A stretch of DNA of 64,000 nt, taken from assembly GCA_947595925.1 (NCBI GenBank), contig CANQEV010000002.1, positions 1 through 64,000 on the forward strand. Direction: 5' to 3'. Under the pieces are notes generated by a model. It saw only the letters and a program-made list of their open reading frames with translations, had not been told where the DNA came from and made no database searches. The DNA is from an uncultured Acetatifactor sp. GTDB taxonomy: Bacteria; Bacillota; Clostridia; Lachnospirales; Lachnospiraceae. This document shows, piece by piece, positions 37,155 through 46,547 of this stretch. The position numbers and the translations under genes are program-made. Each line of letters starts with the position of its first letter. The stretch's first letter is position 1.

Positions 37155-37526
37155 ATGGCTCGTATCGCAGGTGTTGATTTACCAAGAGAAAAACGAATTG
37201 AGATCGGAATGACCTATATCTATGGCATCGGAAGATCAACGTCCAACAAGATCCTTGCAGAGGCAGGCGTGAATCCGGATACCAGGGTGAGAGACGTCAC
37301 CGACGACGAGGTAAAGAAAATCACCGAGGCAATCGAAAAGCTTGGCGTTATGGTGGAAGGCGACCTCAGGAGAGAGATTGCCCTGAACATCAAGAGACTT
37401 CAGGAGATCGGCTGCTATCGCGGCATCCGTCATCGTAAGGGACTTCCCGTTCGCGGTCAGAACACCAAGAACAACGCGCGTACCCGCAAGGGACCCAAGA
37501 GAACTGTTGCTAACAAGAAGAAGTAA
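37155..37526 (+). CDS. rpsM: 30S ribosomal protein S13
   Basis: A 123-residue uS13 of the 30S head, contacting P-site tRNA and the intersubunit bridge. The ATG at 37155 ([14 protein letters not shown]) is chosen because GGAGG (37143-37147) is 7 bases away; the ATG at 37149 is too near. The basic tail [20 protein letters not shown] is conserved. Confidence 0.97.
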   Translation: MARIAGVDLPREKRIEIGMTYIYGIGRSTSNKILAEAGVNPDTRVRDVTDDEVKKITEAIEKLGVMVEGDLRREIALNIKRLQEIGCYRGIRHRKGLPVRGQNTKNNARTRKGPKRTVANKKK

Positions 37527-37577
37527 TACGGCAAATTCGTAACTGTAAACAATTATGAGAAAGTAGGTTAGTTTATT

Positions 37578-37985
37578 ATGGCAAAGAAAGTTGCAAGCGC
37601 AGCCGCTAAGAAGACGGCGAAGAAGCGCGTAAAGAAAAACGTTGAACGCGGACAGGCACATATTCAGTCTTCCTTTAACAACACGATTGTTACGCTGACT
37701 GACAACGAGGGCAACGCCCTCAGCTGGGCAAGTGCCGGTGGTCTGGGATTTAGAGGTTCAAGGAAATCTACTCCGTATGCAGCGCAGATGGCGGCTGAGA
37801 CCGCTACCAAGGCTGCCCTGGTGCACGGGCTGAAGTACGTGGACGTATTCGTAAAAGGTCCCGGCTCAGGCCGCGAGGCTGCGATCAGGGCCCTCTCTGC
37901 ATCCGGTCTGGAGGTTGTCAGCATCGCTGACGTAACTCCTGTTCCTCATAACGGATGCCGTCCTCCCAAGAGACGCCGCGTATAG
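37578..37985 (+). CDS. rpsK: 30S ribosomal protein S11
   Basis: A 135-residue uS11 of the platform, near the E site and the 3' end of 16S rRNA. After a Lys/Ala-rich tail comes [20 protein letters not shown] and the ending [17 protein letters not shown], both family hallmarks. The ribosome-binding site is weak (AAGTAGG). Confidence 0.97.
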   Translation: MAKKVASAAAKKTAKKRVKKNVERGQAHIQSSFNNTIVTLTDNEGNALSWASAGGLGFRGSRKSTPYAAQMAAETATKAALVHGLKYVDVFVKGPGSGREAAIRALSASGLEVVSIADVTPVPHNGCRPPKRRRV

Positions 37986-38168
37986 TGAAGAAGTGCGGGT
38001 TCCGTCTTTGACGCAGCCGGGGATGTTTCCGACCCGGCCGGGCATCGTTTTCGGATGAACCGCAAAAGGCGAGGCCTCTCAATCGGAGGCGGCAGGATCC
38101 CGCATGCTGTATGAAAGTTGGAAGAAGGCGCGAAAGCGTTGTAAACAGACAAGAAAGGAAAAAAGAAA
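37986..38168 (+). other. Spacer/leader before rpsD
   Basis: A 183-base non-coding gap. GAGGCCTCTC...GGAGGC and GCCGG/CCGGC stems are visible. In Bacillus subtilis S4 represses its own gene through a leader, and this spacer is a candidate for the same role; the resemblance is only positional. Confidence 0.35.
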
Positions 38169-38762
38169 ATGGCAGTAAATCGCGTACCTGTATTAAAGAG
38201 ATGTAGAGCGCTTGACCTGGACCCCAATCAACTGGGTTACAGCAAGACTTCTAAGAGAAAGAATCTGAAAGCCGGCAAGAAGGTCAGTGAGTACGGCCTG
38301 CAGCTCCGTGAGAAGCAGAAGGCAAAATTCATCTACGGCGTTCTTGAGAAGCCTTTCAGAAATTATTATGAGAAGGCGGACAGAATGAAGGGCATGACCG
38401 GTGAGAATCTGATGGTTATGCTGGAGAGCCGTTTAGACAATGTTGTGTACCGCATGAACTTTGCGAGGACCAGAAGAGAGGCAAGACAGGTCGTAGGCCA
38501 CAAGCACATCACCGTAAACGGCAGGGTAGTGAGTATCCCTTCCTATCAGATCAAGGCCGGAGACGTGGTCGCTGTCAGCGATAAGGCAAAGTCCCTTCAG
38601 AGATATAAGGAGATTCAGGAAGTGGCCGGCGGCAGACTTAGCCCCGAGTGGATGGATGTTGACAAGGAAAATATGAGGGGAACCATCAAGAATCTCCCGA
38701 CGAGAGAGATGATCGACGTTCCCGTGAACGAGATGCTTATCGTCGAGTTGTACTCTAAATAA
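38169..38762 (+). CDS. rpsD: 30S ribosomal protein S4
   Basis: A 197-residue uS4, a primary 16S rRNA-binding protein and regulator. An S4 RNA-binding domain lies at about 88-150 (ESRLDNVVYRMNFARTRREARQVVGHKHITVNGR). The N-terminus MAVNRVPVLKRCRALDLDP has only one cysteine, so it is the zinc-free type. AAGAAAGGAAA lies upstream. Confidence 0.97.
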   Translation: MAVNRVPVLKRCRALDLDPNQLGYSKTSKRKNLKAGKKVSEYGLQLREKQKAKFIYGVLEKPFRNYYEKADRMKGMTGENLMVMLESRLDNVVYRMNFARTRREARQVVGHKHITVNGRVVSIPSYQIKAGDVVAVSDKAKSLQRYKEIQEVAGGRLSPEWMDVDKENMRGTIKNLPTREMIDVPVNEMLIVELYSK

Positions 38763-38842
38763 GCAAGTAACGAAAGGGCAATGCTTGGGCAGCTTCAAAC
38801 GGGCTGCCTAAGAGTTTCTATCCAAATAAGGAGGATGTTGCT

Positions 38843-39802
38843 GTGTTTGATTTTGAAAGACCCAATATTGAGGTCGCTGAGATTTCAGAAGACAAGAAGT
38901 ATGGCAGATTTGTGGTTGAACCCTTGGAGAGAGGGTATGGCATCACCCTTGGCAATTCCCTGAGGAGAATTATGCTTTCTTCCCTTCCCGGCGCTGCAGT
39001 GAGTCAGATTAAGATTGACGGCGTTCTGCATGAGTTCAGCTCCATCCCCGGAGTCAAAGAGGATGTCTCTGAGATCATTATGAACATCAAGAGTCTCGCG
39101 ATCAAGAACCACAGCGAGACCAATGAGGCAAAGACTGCTTATATTGAATACGAGGGCGAGGGCATTGTCCGGGCGTCCGATATCCAGGTGGATCAGGATA
39201 TTGAGATCATGAACCCCAACCTTGTGATCGCTACGCTCTGCGGCAAGGATACCAAGTTGTATATGGAACTGACCATCACCAAGGGACGCGGCTATGCGAG
39301 CTCGGAAAAGAACAAAAACGAGGATCTTCCCATTGGCGTGATTTCCGTGGATTCCATCTACACCCCCGTGGAGAGGGTGAACGTATCGGTTACCAATACC
39401 CGTGTGGGCCAGGTTACGGATTATGATAAGCTGACCCTGGACGTCTACACCAATGGTACGTCAGGCCCTGATGAGGCAGTCAGCCTGGCAGCGAAGGTCC
39501 TGAGCGAGCACCTGAGCCTGTTTATCGACCTCTCCGAGAATGCGAAGACCGCAGAGGTCATGATCGAGAAGGAAGACGACGAGAAGGAGAAGGTGCTGGA
39601 GATGAGCATCGACGAGCTGGAGCTTTCCGTCCGATCCTACAACTGTCTGAAGCGCGCCGGTATCAATACCGTGGAAGAGCTGACAAACAGGACTCCCGAG
39701 GACATGATGAAAGTCCGCAACCTTGGACGCAAGTCCCTGGAGGAAGTGCTGGCAAAGCTGAACGAACTTGGCCTGCAGCTCAACAGCAGCGAGGAAGTAT
39801 AA
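38843..39802 (+). CDS. rpoA: DNA-directed RNA polymerase alpha subunit
   Basis: A 319-residue RpoA. The N-terminal domain (to about residue 230) dimerises and nucleates polymerase assembly; the C-terminal domain (about 245-315, [23 protein letters not shown] ... [15 protein letters not shown]) binds UP elements and activators. It begins at a GTG (38843), with AAGGAGG at 38828-38834 exactly 8 bases ahead. A 155-base spacer follows before rplQ. Confidence 0.98.
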   Translation: MFDFERPNIEVAEISEDKKYGRFVVEPLERGYGITLGNSLRRIMLSSLPGAAVSQIKIDGVLHEFSSIPGVKEDVSEIIMNIKSLAIKNHSETNEAKTAYIEYEGEGIVRASDIQVDQDIEIMNPNLVIATLCGKDTKLYMELTITKGRGYASSEKNKNEDLPIGVISVDSIYTPVERVNVSVTNTRVGQVTDYDKLTLDVYTNGTSGPDEAVSLAAKVLSEHLSLFIDLSENAKTAEVMIEKEDDEKEKVLEMSIDELELSVRSYNCLKRAGINTVEELTNRTPEDMMKVRNLGRKSLEEVLAKLNELGLQLNSSEEV

Positions 39803-39957
39803 TTGTAAGATCGATTCCGGTGGTAAGTCCACAGGCGCATCCGGGATTTATCTCTATAGAAGCCCAAAACAGCGCGTAAGCGCAAGAGTTTCGCATTCGG
39901 CGAGTAAGTCCAAAGGGCGTGGCCGGATGTTCCGTAAATGGAGAAAGGAAAATTATC

Positions 39958-40563
39958 ATGGCAATGTACAGAAAATTGGGAAAATCATCAGCCCAGAGAA
40001 AAGCGTTACTGAGAAATCAGGTGACCGCCCTGATCTGCTACGGCAAGATCACCACTACTGAGGCAAGGGCCAAGGAAGTGAAGAAGATCGCCGAGGGCCT
40101 GATCGCGATGGCCGTAAAGGAAAGGGACAATTACGAGACTGTAAAAGTTACCGCCAAGGTTGCCCGCAAGGACAAGGATGGCAAGAGAGTAAAGCAGATC
40201 GTGGACAAGGAGACCGGCAAGGTTCTCTCCGAGACTCATCGCGACAAGGACGGCAAGATTGTGCGCCTGGAGAACGGCGTCACCGTTACCGTGTACGACG
40301 AGGTGGAGAAGGAGATCAAGAAAGATCTTCCCTCCAGACTGCATGCAAGACATCAGATGGTCAAGGTTCTCAATCCCGTTGTGGAGGTTCCCACCGAGAA
40401 CAAGGGAAGGAAGAGAGGCACCAAGAAGGTGGATCTGGTGGCAAAGCTCTTTGACGAGTACGGCCCTAAGTACGCCAACCGCAACGGCGGTTACACCAGA
40501 ATCATTAAGATCGGTCCCCGCAAGGGTGACGCGGCCATGGAGGTCGTTCTGGAGCTGGTATGA
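39958..40563 (+). CDS. rplQ: 50S ribosomal protein L17, enlarged form
   Basis: A 201-residue bL17; most bacterial L17 proteins are about 115-130 residues. The start [21 protein letters not shown] and the end [25 protein letters not shown] are conventional. Between them, about 75 extra charged residues (from about residue 52 to 127, for example [19 protein letters not shown]) follow the [17 protein letters not shown] helix and precede [10 protein letters not shown]. Related Lachnospiraceae L17 proteins also carry insertions here, as far as I recall. L17 lies by the exit tunnel, so the insert may extend from the ribosome surface. The frame is intact. Confidence 0.95.
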   Translation: MAMYRKLGKSSAQRKALLRNQVTALICYGKITTTEARAKEVKKIAEGLIAMAVKERDNYETVKVTAKVARKDKDGKRVKQIVDKETGKVLSETHRDKDGKIVRLENGVTVTVYDEVEKEIKKDLPSRLHARHQMVKVLNPVVEVPTENKGRKRGTKKVDLVAKLFDEYGPKYANRNGGYTRIIKIGPRKGDAAMEVVLELV

Positions 40564-40596
40564 TCTGCTGAAAAAACTGGATAGAATTGCGATTGA

Positions 40597-40633
40597 GAGG
40601 CGCTGCGGTGAAGATACCGCGGCGCCTTTTTTC
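40597..40633 (+). terminator. Terminator of the ribosomal operon
   Basis: AGGCGCTGCGGT (about 40598-40609) pairs with ACCGCGGCGCCT (about 40616-40627) with one G-U pair, followed by TTTTTC. It closes the alpha operon 35 bases after rplQ. Confidence 0.92.
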
Positions 40634-40739
40634 TTCGCCATTCGCCAGTCCCTGCCTACGCGCCTTCCGCCGCCCGAGGAGGATTTTGCACGAAATACGG
40701 CGCAGCCTTGCGGCATGCGGAGCGGAACGGAGAAAAAAC

Positions 40740-40768
40740 TTGATATTCTCTGTGATTCCGCTTATAAT
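40740..40768 (+). promoter_or_regulatory. Promoter of the cell-wall cluster
   Basis: TTGATA (40740-40745), 17-base spacer, TATAAT (40763-40768). The transcript would carry a leader of about 250 bases to the hydrolase start; no gene is seen in the leader. Confidence 0.75.
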
Positions 40769-41021
40769 AAATAAGACTTTTAAGTGTTTTCGGGCGTTAA
40801 GATCAGTCGGATGTCTGCAATTTTTCAATGACGTCAGACACAGATTTCCGGGGTGCTTCATATCATAATCAGGAGCGAACGATGATATCCGGCGGGTGCG
40901 GCGGAGCCTTTTAAGATCGTTTTTTCGGACGGCGTCATGCAGATCGCTTCCGGACCTCGTTTCTCCGGTCTGCCGGATCCGGGGCGCTCTGTCCGTTTTT
41001 AGATATTCAGGGAAAGAGAGG

Positions 41022-41828
41022 ATGGGAACCTTCTCCTTATATAAGGCTATGAATCTAGTGATTGACGGATACAATATATGCTATAAGATCACCGGCGAAG
41101 GCGAGGAGACGGCGGTGATGCTGCAGGGCTGGGGCACCGACCTGGGAGTGTACGATTCCGTGGCGGCGTCTATCAGCGAGAAGTACCGGTTCGTCCAGTT
41201 CGATTTCCCGGGTTTCGGGGGGAGCGACGAGCCAAGAGAGCCCTGGAACGTGGACGCCTACGCGGATTTCTTCTGTAAATTTATGGAGGCTCTGCAGATC
41301 AAAAAAGCGGCCCTGATCGGGCACTCCTACGGCGGCCGCGTCATCATCAAGCTGGCGGCCCGGGAGAACCTTCCCTTTGAGATCTCCCGGATCGTCCTGA
41401 TCGACAGCGCGGGGATCCTTCCCAAGAAGACCCTTTCCCAGAAATGGAAGATCAAGAGATATAAAATCCTGAAGAAAATTCTGAACCTGAAAGTGATATA
41501 CGCCCTCTTTCCGGAGCTGATCGACGACTGGCGCAGCAGGCAGGGCTCCGCGGATTACCGGAACGCCACGCCCATGATGCGGCAATGCCTGGTGATGGCG
41601 GTCAACGAGGATCTGACGGAACTTCTTCCGTCCGTCAGGCAGGACACGCTGCTGATCTGGGGCGACAGGGATACGGCAACGCCCATCGGTGACGGCAAGC
41701 TGATGGAGGAAAAGATCCCAAATGCCGGGCTTGCCGTGCTGGAGGGAACGGGGCATTACTCTTTTCTGGAGCAGCCCGCGCAGTTTCGAAGCATCATGAG
41801 ATCATATTTTGAGGTGGGAGTCGGGTGA
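41022..41828 (+). CDS. Alpha/beta hydrolase
   Basis: About 268 residues. The nucleophile elbow GHSYGG places Ser near residue 102. LIWGDRDTATP supplies the acid and GTGHYSF the catalytic His, completing the triad. The oxyanion region is MLQGWGTDLGVYD. A cap-like insertion is basic (KWKIKRYKILKKILNLK). Substrate unknown; esterase or lipase-like activity is possible. The ATG at 41022 is taken with AGGGAAAG upstream; the ATG at 41049 (MNLVIDGYN), where the conserved domain begins, is an alternative. The stop overlaps the start of the next gene (TGATG), tying it to the Mur-ligase gene. Confidence 0.85.
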   Translation: MGTFSLYKAMNLVIDGYNICYKITGEGEETAVMLQGWGTDLGVYDSVAASISEKYRFVQFDFPGFGGSDEPREPWNVDAYADFFCKFMEALQIKKAALIGHSYGGRVIIKLAARENLPFEISRIVLIDSAGILPKKTLSQKWKIKRYKILKKILNLKVIYALFPELIDDWRSRQGSADYRNATPMMRQCLVMAVNEDLTELLPSVRQDTLLIWGDRDTATPIGDGKLMEEKIPNAGLAVLEGTGHYSFLEQPAQFRSIMRSYFEVGVG

Positions 41829-43390
41829 TGGCAGTCAGAACTTTGATAACGGCGGTATTGTCGGCATACGCGTTCTTCCTTGTGATGAGACACAATATGC
41901 ACATGTTTCAGCTCAACGGATACAAGAACGACGAACATATCAACTGGATCAAAAAGAATATCAGGCAGCAGTGGCTCCTGGGCTTCGGTTTCCTGCTGGG
42001 GATCCTCAGGATCCTCCTGCCGTGGACCCTCCTGGATGTTCTGATCTGGCTGACCCTTTTATTAGAAATCCTGGTCTACCGGGCCATGCGGCACCTGCAC
42101 ACGAAGAAAAAACTGGTCTACACCGGAAGGGTAAAGCGGATGATCGCGACGATAGCGGTGCTCACGGCGGCAGCGGCGGCGATTGTCTTCCTGCTCTTTG
42201 GGATCGCGCCCATGAGCGGCGTTCTTCTGATCCTGGTGTCCGTTCAATGGTTTTTGAACCTGGCCGCCAATCTGATCAATCATCCCATAGAGGCGGGCAT
42301 CGACCGGTACTATATCAACGACGCCAGACGCCGCCTGAAAGAGCGCCCGGACCTGAAGATCATCGGCGTCACGGGGAGCTACGGAAAGACCAGCGTGAAA
42401 TTTTATCTCCAGACGCTCCTGCAGGGCCGGTATAACGTGCTGGTGACTCCCGGAAATTTCAACACCCCTCTGGGGGTGACCCGGACCATCCGGGAATATT
42501 TAAAACCCTCCCACGAGATCTTTATCTGTGAGATGGGTGCGCGGCATGTGGGAGATATCAAGGAAGTGTGCGATATCGCCCGGCCGGATTACGGGATCAT
42601 CACCTCCGTGGGCCCACAACATTTGGAGACTTTCCTGAGCATGGAAAACATCCAGAAGACGAAGTTTGAACTGGCGGACGCGCTGCAGGAGGGCGGGAAG
42701 CTCTTTCTGAACGGGGACAACGAATACATCCAGGAGAAGGCGGCGGAGTATTCCAATAAGATCTTCTATTATTCCGAGAAGCAGGGGGAGGGGTACTGCG
42801 CAAAGGATGTCTCGGTATCCCAGTTTGGGACGGAATTTACGATAGAAGCGCCCTCCGGCGAGAGGGAGCGTTTTCAGATGAAGCTGATCGGCGCCCACAA
42901 TGTGATCAACGTGGCGGGGGCCATCGCCGTGGCAAATACCTTGGGGATCCCGCTGAGGGATCTGCGGGTGCCGGTGAGACGGATCCAGCCCGTGGAGCAC
43001 AGGATGCAGATGAAGGAGCACGGCCTGGTCACGATCATCGACGACGCGTACAACTCCAACCCCGTGGGCTCCAGGGCGGCGGTGGAGACCCTGGCCCTGT
43101 TCGAAGGGATCCGGATCCTGATCACGCCGGGAATGGTGGAGCTGGGCGGCCAGGAGCGGGATTACAATTACAAATTCGGGACCTATGCGGCGGACTGCTG
43201 CGATTATATCCTTTTAGTGGGGAAAAAGCACACGGAGCCAATCCGCGAGGGCGCTCTGAGCAAGGGTTTCCCGGAGGAAAAATGTCTCGTGTATGACAGG
43301 CTGGAAGAGGCGGTTTCTCACGCCTATGCGATCAAGGGAGAGGGTCATAAGTACATCCTTCTGGAAAATGACCTGCCCGACAATTATTAG
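41828..43390 (+). CDS. murF: Membrane-anchored Mur ligase (MurF-type)
   Basis: A 520-residue protein. The N-terminal 160 residues contain several hydrophobic helices, unusual for a Mur ligase. Then follows the ATP-dependent ligase: P-loop GVTGSYGKTSVK near residue 180, then ICEMGARHVGDIKEVC, the ADP-site IDDAYNSNPVGSRAA, and GMVELGGQE. The motifs best match UDP-MurNAc-tripeptide:D-Ala-D-Ala ligase, and the D-Ala-D-Ala ligase gene is next. It would add the dipeptide to the lipid-I precursor while bound to the membrane. Start coupled to the hydrolase; a GTG three bases earlier is also in frame. Another amide ligase on a polymer is possible because of the membrane domain. Confidence 0.8.
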   Translation: MAVRTLITAVLSAYAFFLVMRHNMHMFQLNGYKNDEHINWIKKNIRQQWLLGFGFLLGILRILLPWTLLDVLIWLTLLLEILVYRAMRHLHTKKKLVYTGRVKRMIATIAVLTAAAAAIVFLLFGIAPMSGVLLILVSVQWFLNLAANLINHPIEAGIDRYYINDARRRLKERPDLKIIGVTGSYGKTSVKFYLQTLLQGRYNVLVTPGNFNTPLGVTRTIREYLKPSHEIFICEMGARHVGDIKEVCDIARPDYGIITSVGPQHLETFLSMENIQKTKFELADALQEGGKLFLNGDNEYIQEKAAEYSNKIFYYSEKQGEGYCAKDVSVSQFGTEFTIEAPSGERERFQMKLIGAHNVINVAGAIAVANTLGIPLRDLRVPVRRIQPVEHRMQMKEHGLVTIIDDAYNSNPVGSRAAVETLALFEGIRILITPGMVELGGQERDYNYKFGTYAADCCDYILLVGKKHTEPIREGALSKGFPEEKCLVYDRLEEAVSHAYAIKGEGHKYILLENDLPDNY

Positions 43391-43403
43391 GGGGAATGGA
43401 TAG

Positions 43404-44585
43404 ATGAAGACAAGGGTTGCGGTGCTGTTCGGCGGAAAAAGTGTGGAACATGAGGTATCGGTGATCTCCGGGATTCAGGCCATCCTGAATATGGACACGG
43501 AGAAATACGAGGTGATCCCGGTGTACCTGACAAAGGAAAATGAAATGTACGTCGGGGAGGGGATCGGAAAGATCGAGTCCTATAAAGACATCAACGCCCT
43601 TCTGGCGAAATCCCGGAGGGTGATCCTGGTGCGGGACAGGGAAAAAGTATGCCTGGTCCCCTATCCGATGAAACTGCTGGGGGGCAGCAAGCCACTGGAG
43701 ATCGACATGGCGTTTCCCGTCGTCCACGGGACGAACGTGGAGGACGGCGCGCTCCAGGGATACTTAAAGACGCTGGGCGTCCCCTTTGTGGGCTGCGACG
43801 TCACCGCCTCCGCCATCGGCATGGATAAATTCATCATGAAGGCGGTCTTAAAGGAGGCCGGCGTTCCCGTGCTGGACGCGAAGCTCTACACCATGAGAGA
43901 TTATGAAGAGATGGAAAAGCTGATGGACAATGTGGAAGAGACCTTCGGCTATCCGGTCATCGTAAAGCCCGTCAACCTGGGCTCCAGCGTGGGGATCGGC
44001 GTCGCGAAGACCAGAATAGAGCTGGCGAACGCCGTGGATGACGCCTTCCGCTACGCCACGAAAATCCTGGTGGAGCATGCGATCACAAAGCTGCGGGAGA
44101 TCAACTGCTCCGTGCTTGGGGATGAGAATGACGCCATCGCCTCGGAGTGCGAGGAACCCCTGCACTCGAAAGACATCCTCAGCTATGAGGATAAGTATGT
44201 CAGCAACGCCAAGGGCGGCGGTTCCAAGGGCATGGCCAGCGTCTCCCGGGAGATCCCGGCAAAGCTTTCTTCTGAAAAGAGGGAGGAAATCCGGGAGCTG
44301 GCGGTGAAGGCCTTTCAGACTTTGGGCTGCAGCGGCGTGTCCCGGATCGATTTCATGATCGACGAGGAGGACGGGAAACTGTACTTTAACGAGATCAATA
44401 CCATCCCGGGTTCCCTGGCGTTTTACCTCTGGGAACCGGTGGGAATTCCCTATAAGGAACTGCTGGACAGAATGGTGCGGCTGGCGTTTCAAAGAGTCCG
44501 CGCTGAGGAGAACGTCACCTTTGCCTTTGACACGAACATCTTAAACTCCGCCAGCTTCGGAGGGGCAAAGGGGGTAAAGCGGTGA
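43404..44585 (+). CDS. ddl: D-alanine--D-alanine ligase family protein
   Basis: A 393-residue ATP-grasp ligase. The N-terminal VAVLFGGKSVEHEVSVISG is diagnostic. The active-site loop includes LSYEDKYVSNA, matching the YxxKY tyrosine form of true D-Ala-D-Ala ligases rather than the VanA-type loop. The metal-binding end is FNEINTIPGSLAFYLWEP, which differs from the common NTxPGMTxxS and belongs to a subgroup with a longer protein (others about 310-370 residues). It makes the dipeptide used by MurF. It ends in a GTGA overlap with the next gene. Confidence 0.88.
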   Translation: MKTRVAVLFGGKSVEHEVSVISGIQAILNMDTEKYEVIPVYLTKENEMYVGEGIGKIESYKDINALLAKSRRVILVRDREKVCLVPYPMKLLGGSKPLEIDMAFPVVHGTNVEDGALQGYLKTLGVPFVGCDVTASAIGMDKFIMKAVLKEAGVPVLDAKLYTMRDYEEMEKLMDNVEETFGYPVIVKPVNLGSSVGIGVAKTRIELANAVDDAFRYATKILVEHAITKLREINCSVLGDENDAIASECEEPLHSKDILSYEDKYVSNAKGGGSKGMASVSREIPAKLSSEKREEIRELAVKAFQTLGCSGVSRIDFMIDEEDGKLYFNEINTIPGSLAFYLWEPVGIPYKELLDRMVRLAFQRVRAEENVTFAFDTNILNSASFGGAKGVKR

Positions 44586-45340
44586 CGGAGGATCGAAAGA
44601 CGACAGAGAGCGGGGAACGGGGAGCCATCCCCGATAGAGCGGATCCGGAAAGATATGAGGTCCGGGCCTTCCGGCCTTCCGGCTTTCTGGAGATCACTGA
44701 CAATGAATATTTCGCGGTGGAGATGCAGTACCCCCTTCTGGGGATGCGGAACGCGCAGCTCCGGTGCCTTGTCAGGGAGGAAGTCTACGAGCGGCTGGCA
44801 AGGGCGGCAAAGGCCCTGCCGGGAGGAATGAGACTGAAGTTCCTGGATGCCTGGAGGCCCTTTGCCCTGCAGAAGGAGCTCTATGAAACATATTCCGCCA
44901 GGATCATCCGGGATTTTGGCCTGGGGGATCGTTCTGAGGAAGAGAGAAGCGCGGTTATCCGGAAATTCGTGTCCGACCCTGTTCCCGACCGGGACGTCCC
45001 GCCGGTTCACACCACGGGCGGGGCGGTGGATGTGACCATCATTGGGGAGGACGGCGCGGAACTGGACATGGGAACCGGGTTCGACGCCTTTACGGAAAAG
45101 ACCTGGACGGCGTATTTTGAGAGAGCGGGCGGAAACCTTGAGAACATGACCTCGAGGATCCGGGAAAACCGCAGGCTGCTCTATCGGGTGATGACAGGCG
45201 CAGGCTTTACAAACCTTCCCTCGGAGTGGTGGCACTTTGATTACGGGGATCGTTTCTGGGCCTATTACGAAAAGAAACCGGCGATCTACCGGGGAGTTTT
45301 TACGGAGGAGGAAATTGATGGAGGATCCAAAGAAAAATGA
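44582..45340 (+). CDS. D-Ala-D-Ala dipeptidase, VanX/M15D type
   Basis: A 252-residue zinc peptidase. All catalytic residues are present: H143 and D150 in VHTTGGAVDV, then E215 and H218 in SEWWHF, plus the substrate Arg in FLDAWRPF. Family members cleave free D-Ala-D-Ala. Here it is encoded directly downstream of, and overlapping (GTGA), a D-Ala-D-Ala ligase, so product making and breaking are coupled, perhaps for recycling or control of dipeptide levels. No signal peptide is seen, so it should act in the cytosol. It starts at GTG. No vanH, vanA or vanRS partner is present, so a glycopeptide-resistance role is not supported. Confidence 0.85.
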   Translation: MTEDRKTTESGERGAIPDRADPERYEVRAFRPSGFLEITDNEYFAVEMQYPLLGMRNAQLRCLVREEVYERLARAAKALPGGMRLKFLDAWRPFALQKELYETYSARIIRDFGLGDRSEEERSAVIRKFVSDPVPDRDVPPVHTTGGAVDVTIIGEDGAELDMGTGFDAFTEKTWTAYFERAGGNLENMTSRIRENRRLLYRVMTGAGFTNLPSEWWHFDYGDRFWAYYEKKPAIYRGVFTEEEIDGGSKEK

Positions 45341-46490
45341 AAAGTCCCGGCTGGGGACGATCCCGGCCACGCTGGTGCTGATCCTGACCGCCCTGCTTCT
45401 GGTGGTGGGAGGATATTTTTATCTATACTTTAAAAATGAGTACACCTTCACGGACCTGATCGACAACATCGTCGGGAACCTGATCGGCGTGCTGGCGGCC
45501 TTCCTTCTCTTTGACATTCTGTATAACAAGCTGACCCAGGACGAGTATGCCCGGGAGACTTCCCAGCAGATCACCAGGACCCTGATGGGGGATCCGGAGA
45601 CCCTGGACGCCTTCAGCGACGAGGACAAGAAAGCCTTTATGGTATCCGCCATCCGCTCGATCATGAAAGATTCGGACGCCGTGGACATGATGGTGGGCAA
45701 CGTGTCAAAGTATCTGGACGGGGCGAAGAACGCCCGGATCCGCAAGAGCTATGACTACACGATCAACCTGACCACGGTGGCGGACTCCGAGGCGTACAAT
45801 GTGATCCCGGGAGTTGCGGAGGGCAAGTATTTTTACGTGCAGGAAAAGCTGAATTTCGAGATCAAATATCTGGATGAGAAGGACCAGAATTACAGCTCCC
45901 ACGAGGTTAAGATCGGTTTTTCCTTTGACAAGAGAAGCCTGGACGGGGGACTGCTGGAGAGCGATCAGGATCCCGAGTTCGCAAGGTGCATCTTCAATGA
46001 GAGCCTGGATATCACGAAAGAGGCCGTGGACTATATCCGGAAGCTGTCCCAGGAGCAGTTAAAGCAGCTGGTGGGCTCCCTTTTCACCGCCGTGGTGAAG
46101 ATCGACGGACACGCCGGGGAGCTGGACCGGGTGGAGGTCCGGGAGGGCGGCATCGTCGCGGCCTACCTGATCGACTATGATTTTACGAGAAAGGAACACT
46201 CCGTGCGGATCGTGTTCCACATGCCGAAACTTTGGAATTCCATATTCGAAGTGACTCTGGTAGATCCGACGAAGGACCCGAAGATCACCTTCGACTATAT
46301 GCCGGGCTGTATGGATGTCACCATGTATTCCTACCTGAACAAGGGAGAAGAGTCCAACGACGGCGCCTACGAGCTTCAGAACGGTCTCTACGACGTGTCG
46401 ATCAAGGGCGAGTGGATCTACCCGAAGAGCGGTATCGTGTTCAGCGTGAGAAAAAAGGACGAGCCTGACGAGAAAGCGAAAGTAATTTAA
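45318..46490 (+). CDS. Membrane protein of unknown function
   Basis: A 390-residue protein starting at the ATG 45318 (MEDPKKNEK), 23 bases inside the end of the dipeptidase gene with GGAGGAGG ahead. Two hydrophobic helices near residues 14-37 and 50-75 are followed by about 315 hydrophilic residues with many beta-strand-like segments. No family is recognised. It is the last gene of the cell-wall cluster. It may be a membrane-tethered partner for the ligase/dipeptidase pair, which is inference from position only. Confidence 0.7.
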   Translation: MEDPKKNEKSRLGTIPATLVLILTALLLVVGGYFYLYFKNEYTFTDLIDNIVGNLIGVLAAFLLFDILYNKLTQDEYARETSQQITRTLMGDPETLDAFSDEDKKAFMVSAIRSIMKDSDAVDMMVGNVSKYLDGAKNARIRKSYDYTINLTTVADSEAYNVIPGVAEGKYFYVQEKLNFEIKYLDEKDQNYSSHEVKIGFSFDKRSLDGGLLESDQDPEFARCIFNESLDITKEAVDYIRKLSQEQLKQLVGSLFTAVVKIDGHAGELDRVEVREGGIVAAYLIDYDFTRKEHSVRIVFHMPKLWNSIFEVTLVDPTKDPKITFDYMPGCMDVTMYSYLNKGEESNDGAYELQNGLYDVSIKGEWIYPKSGIVFSVRKKDEPDEKAKVI

Positions 46491-46547
46491 AAGCAAAATT
46501 GTGCGGTGAATGGACGGTGACGAGATAATGAAAGAGAGAACAAAACT

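Noticed and set aside
40587-40868. 93-codon frame after rplQ
   Set aside because: It starts within the terminator hairpin and crosses the next promoter; no ribosome-binding site.
43404-45340. Vancomycin-resistance (van) operon
   Set aside because: A VanX-type dipeptidase is present, but no VanH dehydrogenase or VanRS pair, and the ligase has the tyrosine loop of D-Ala-D-Ala ligases.
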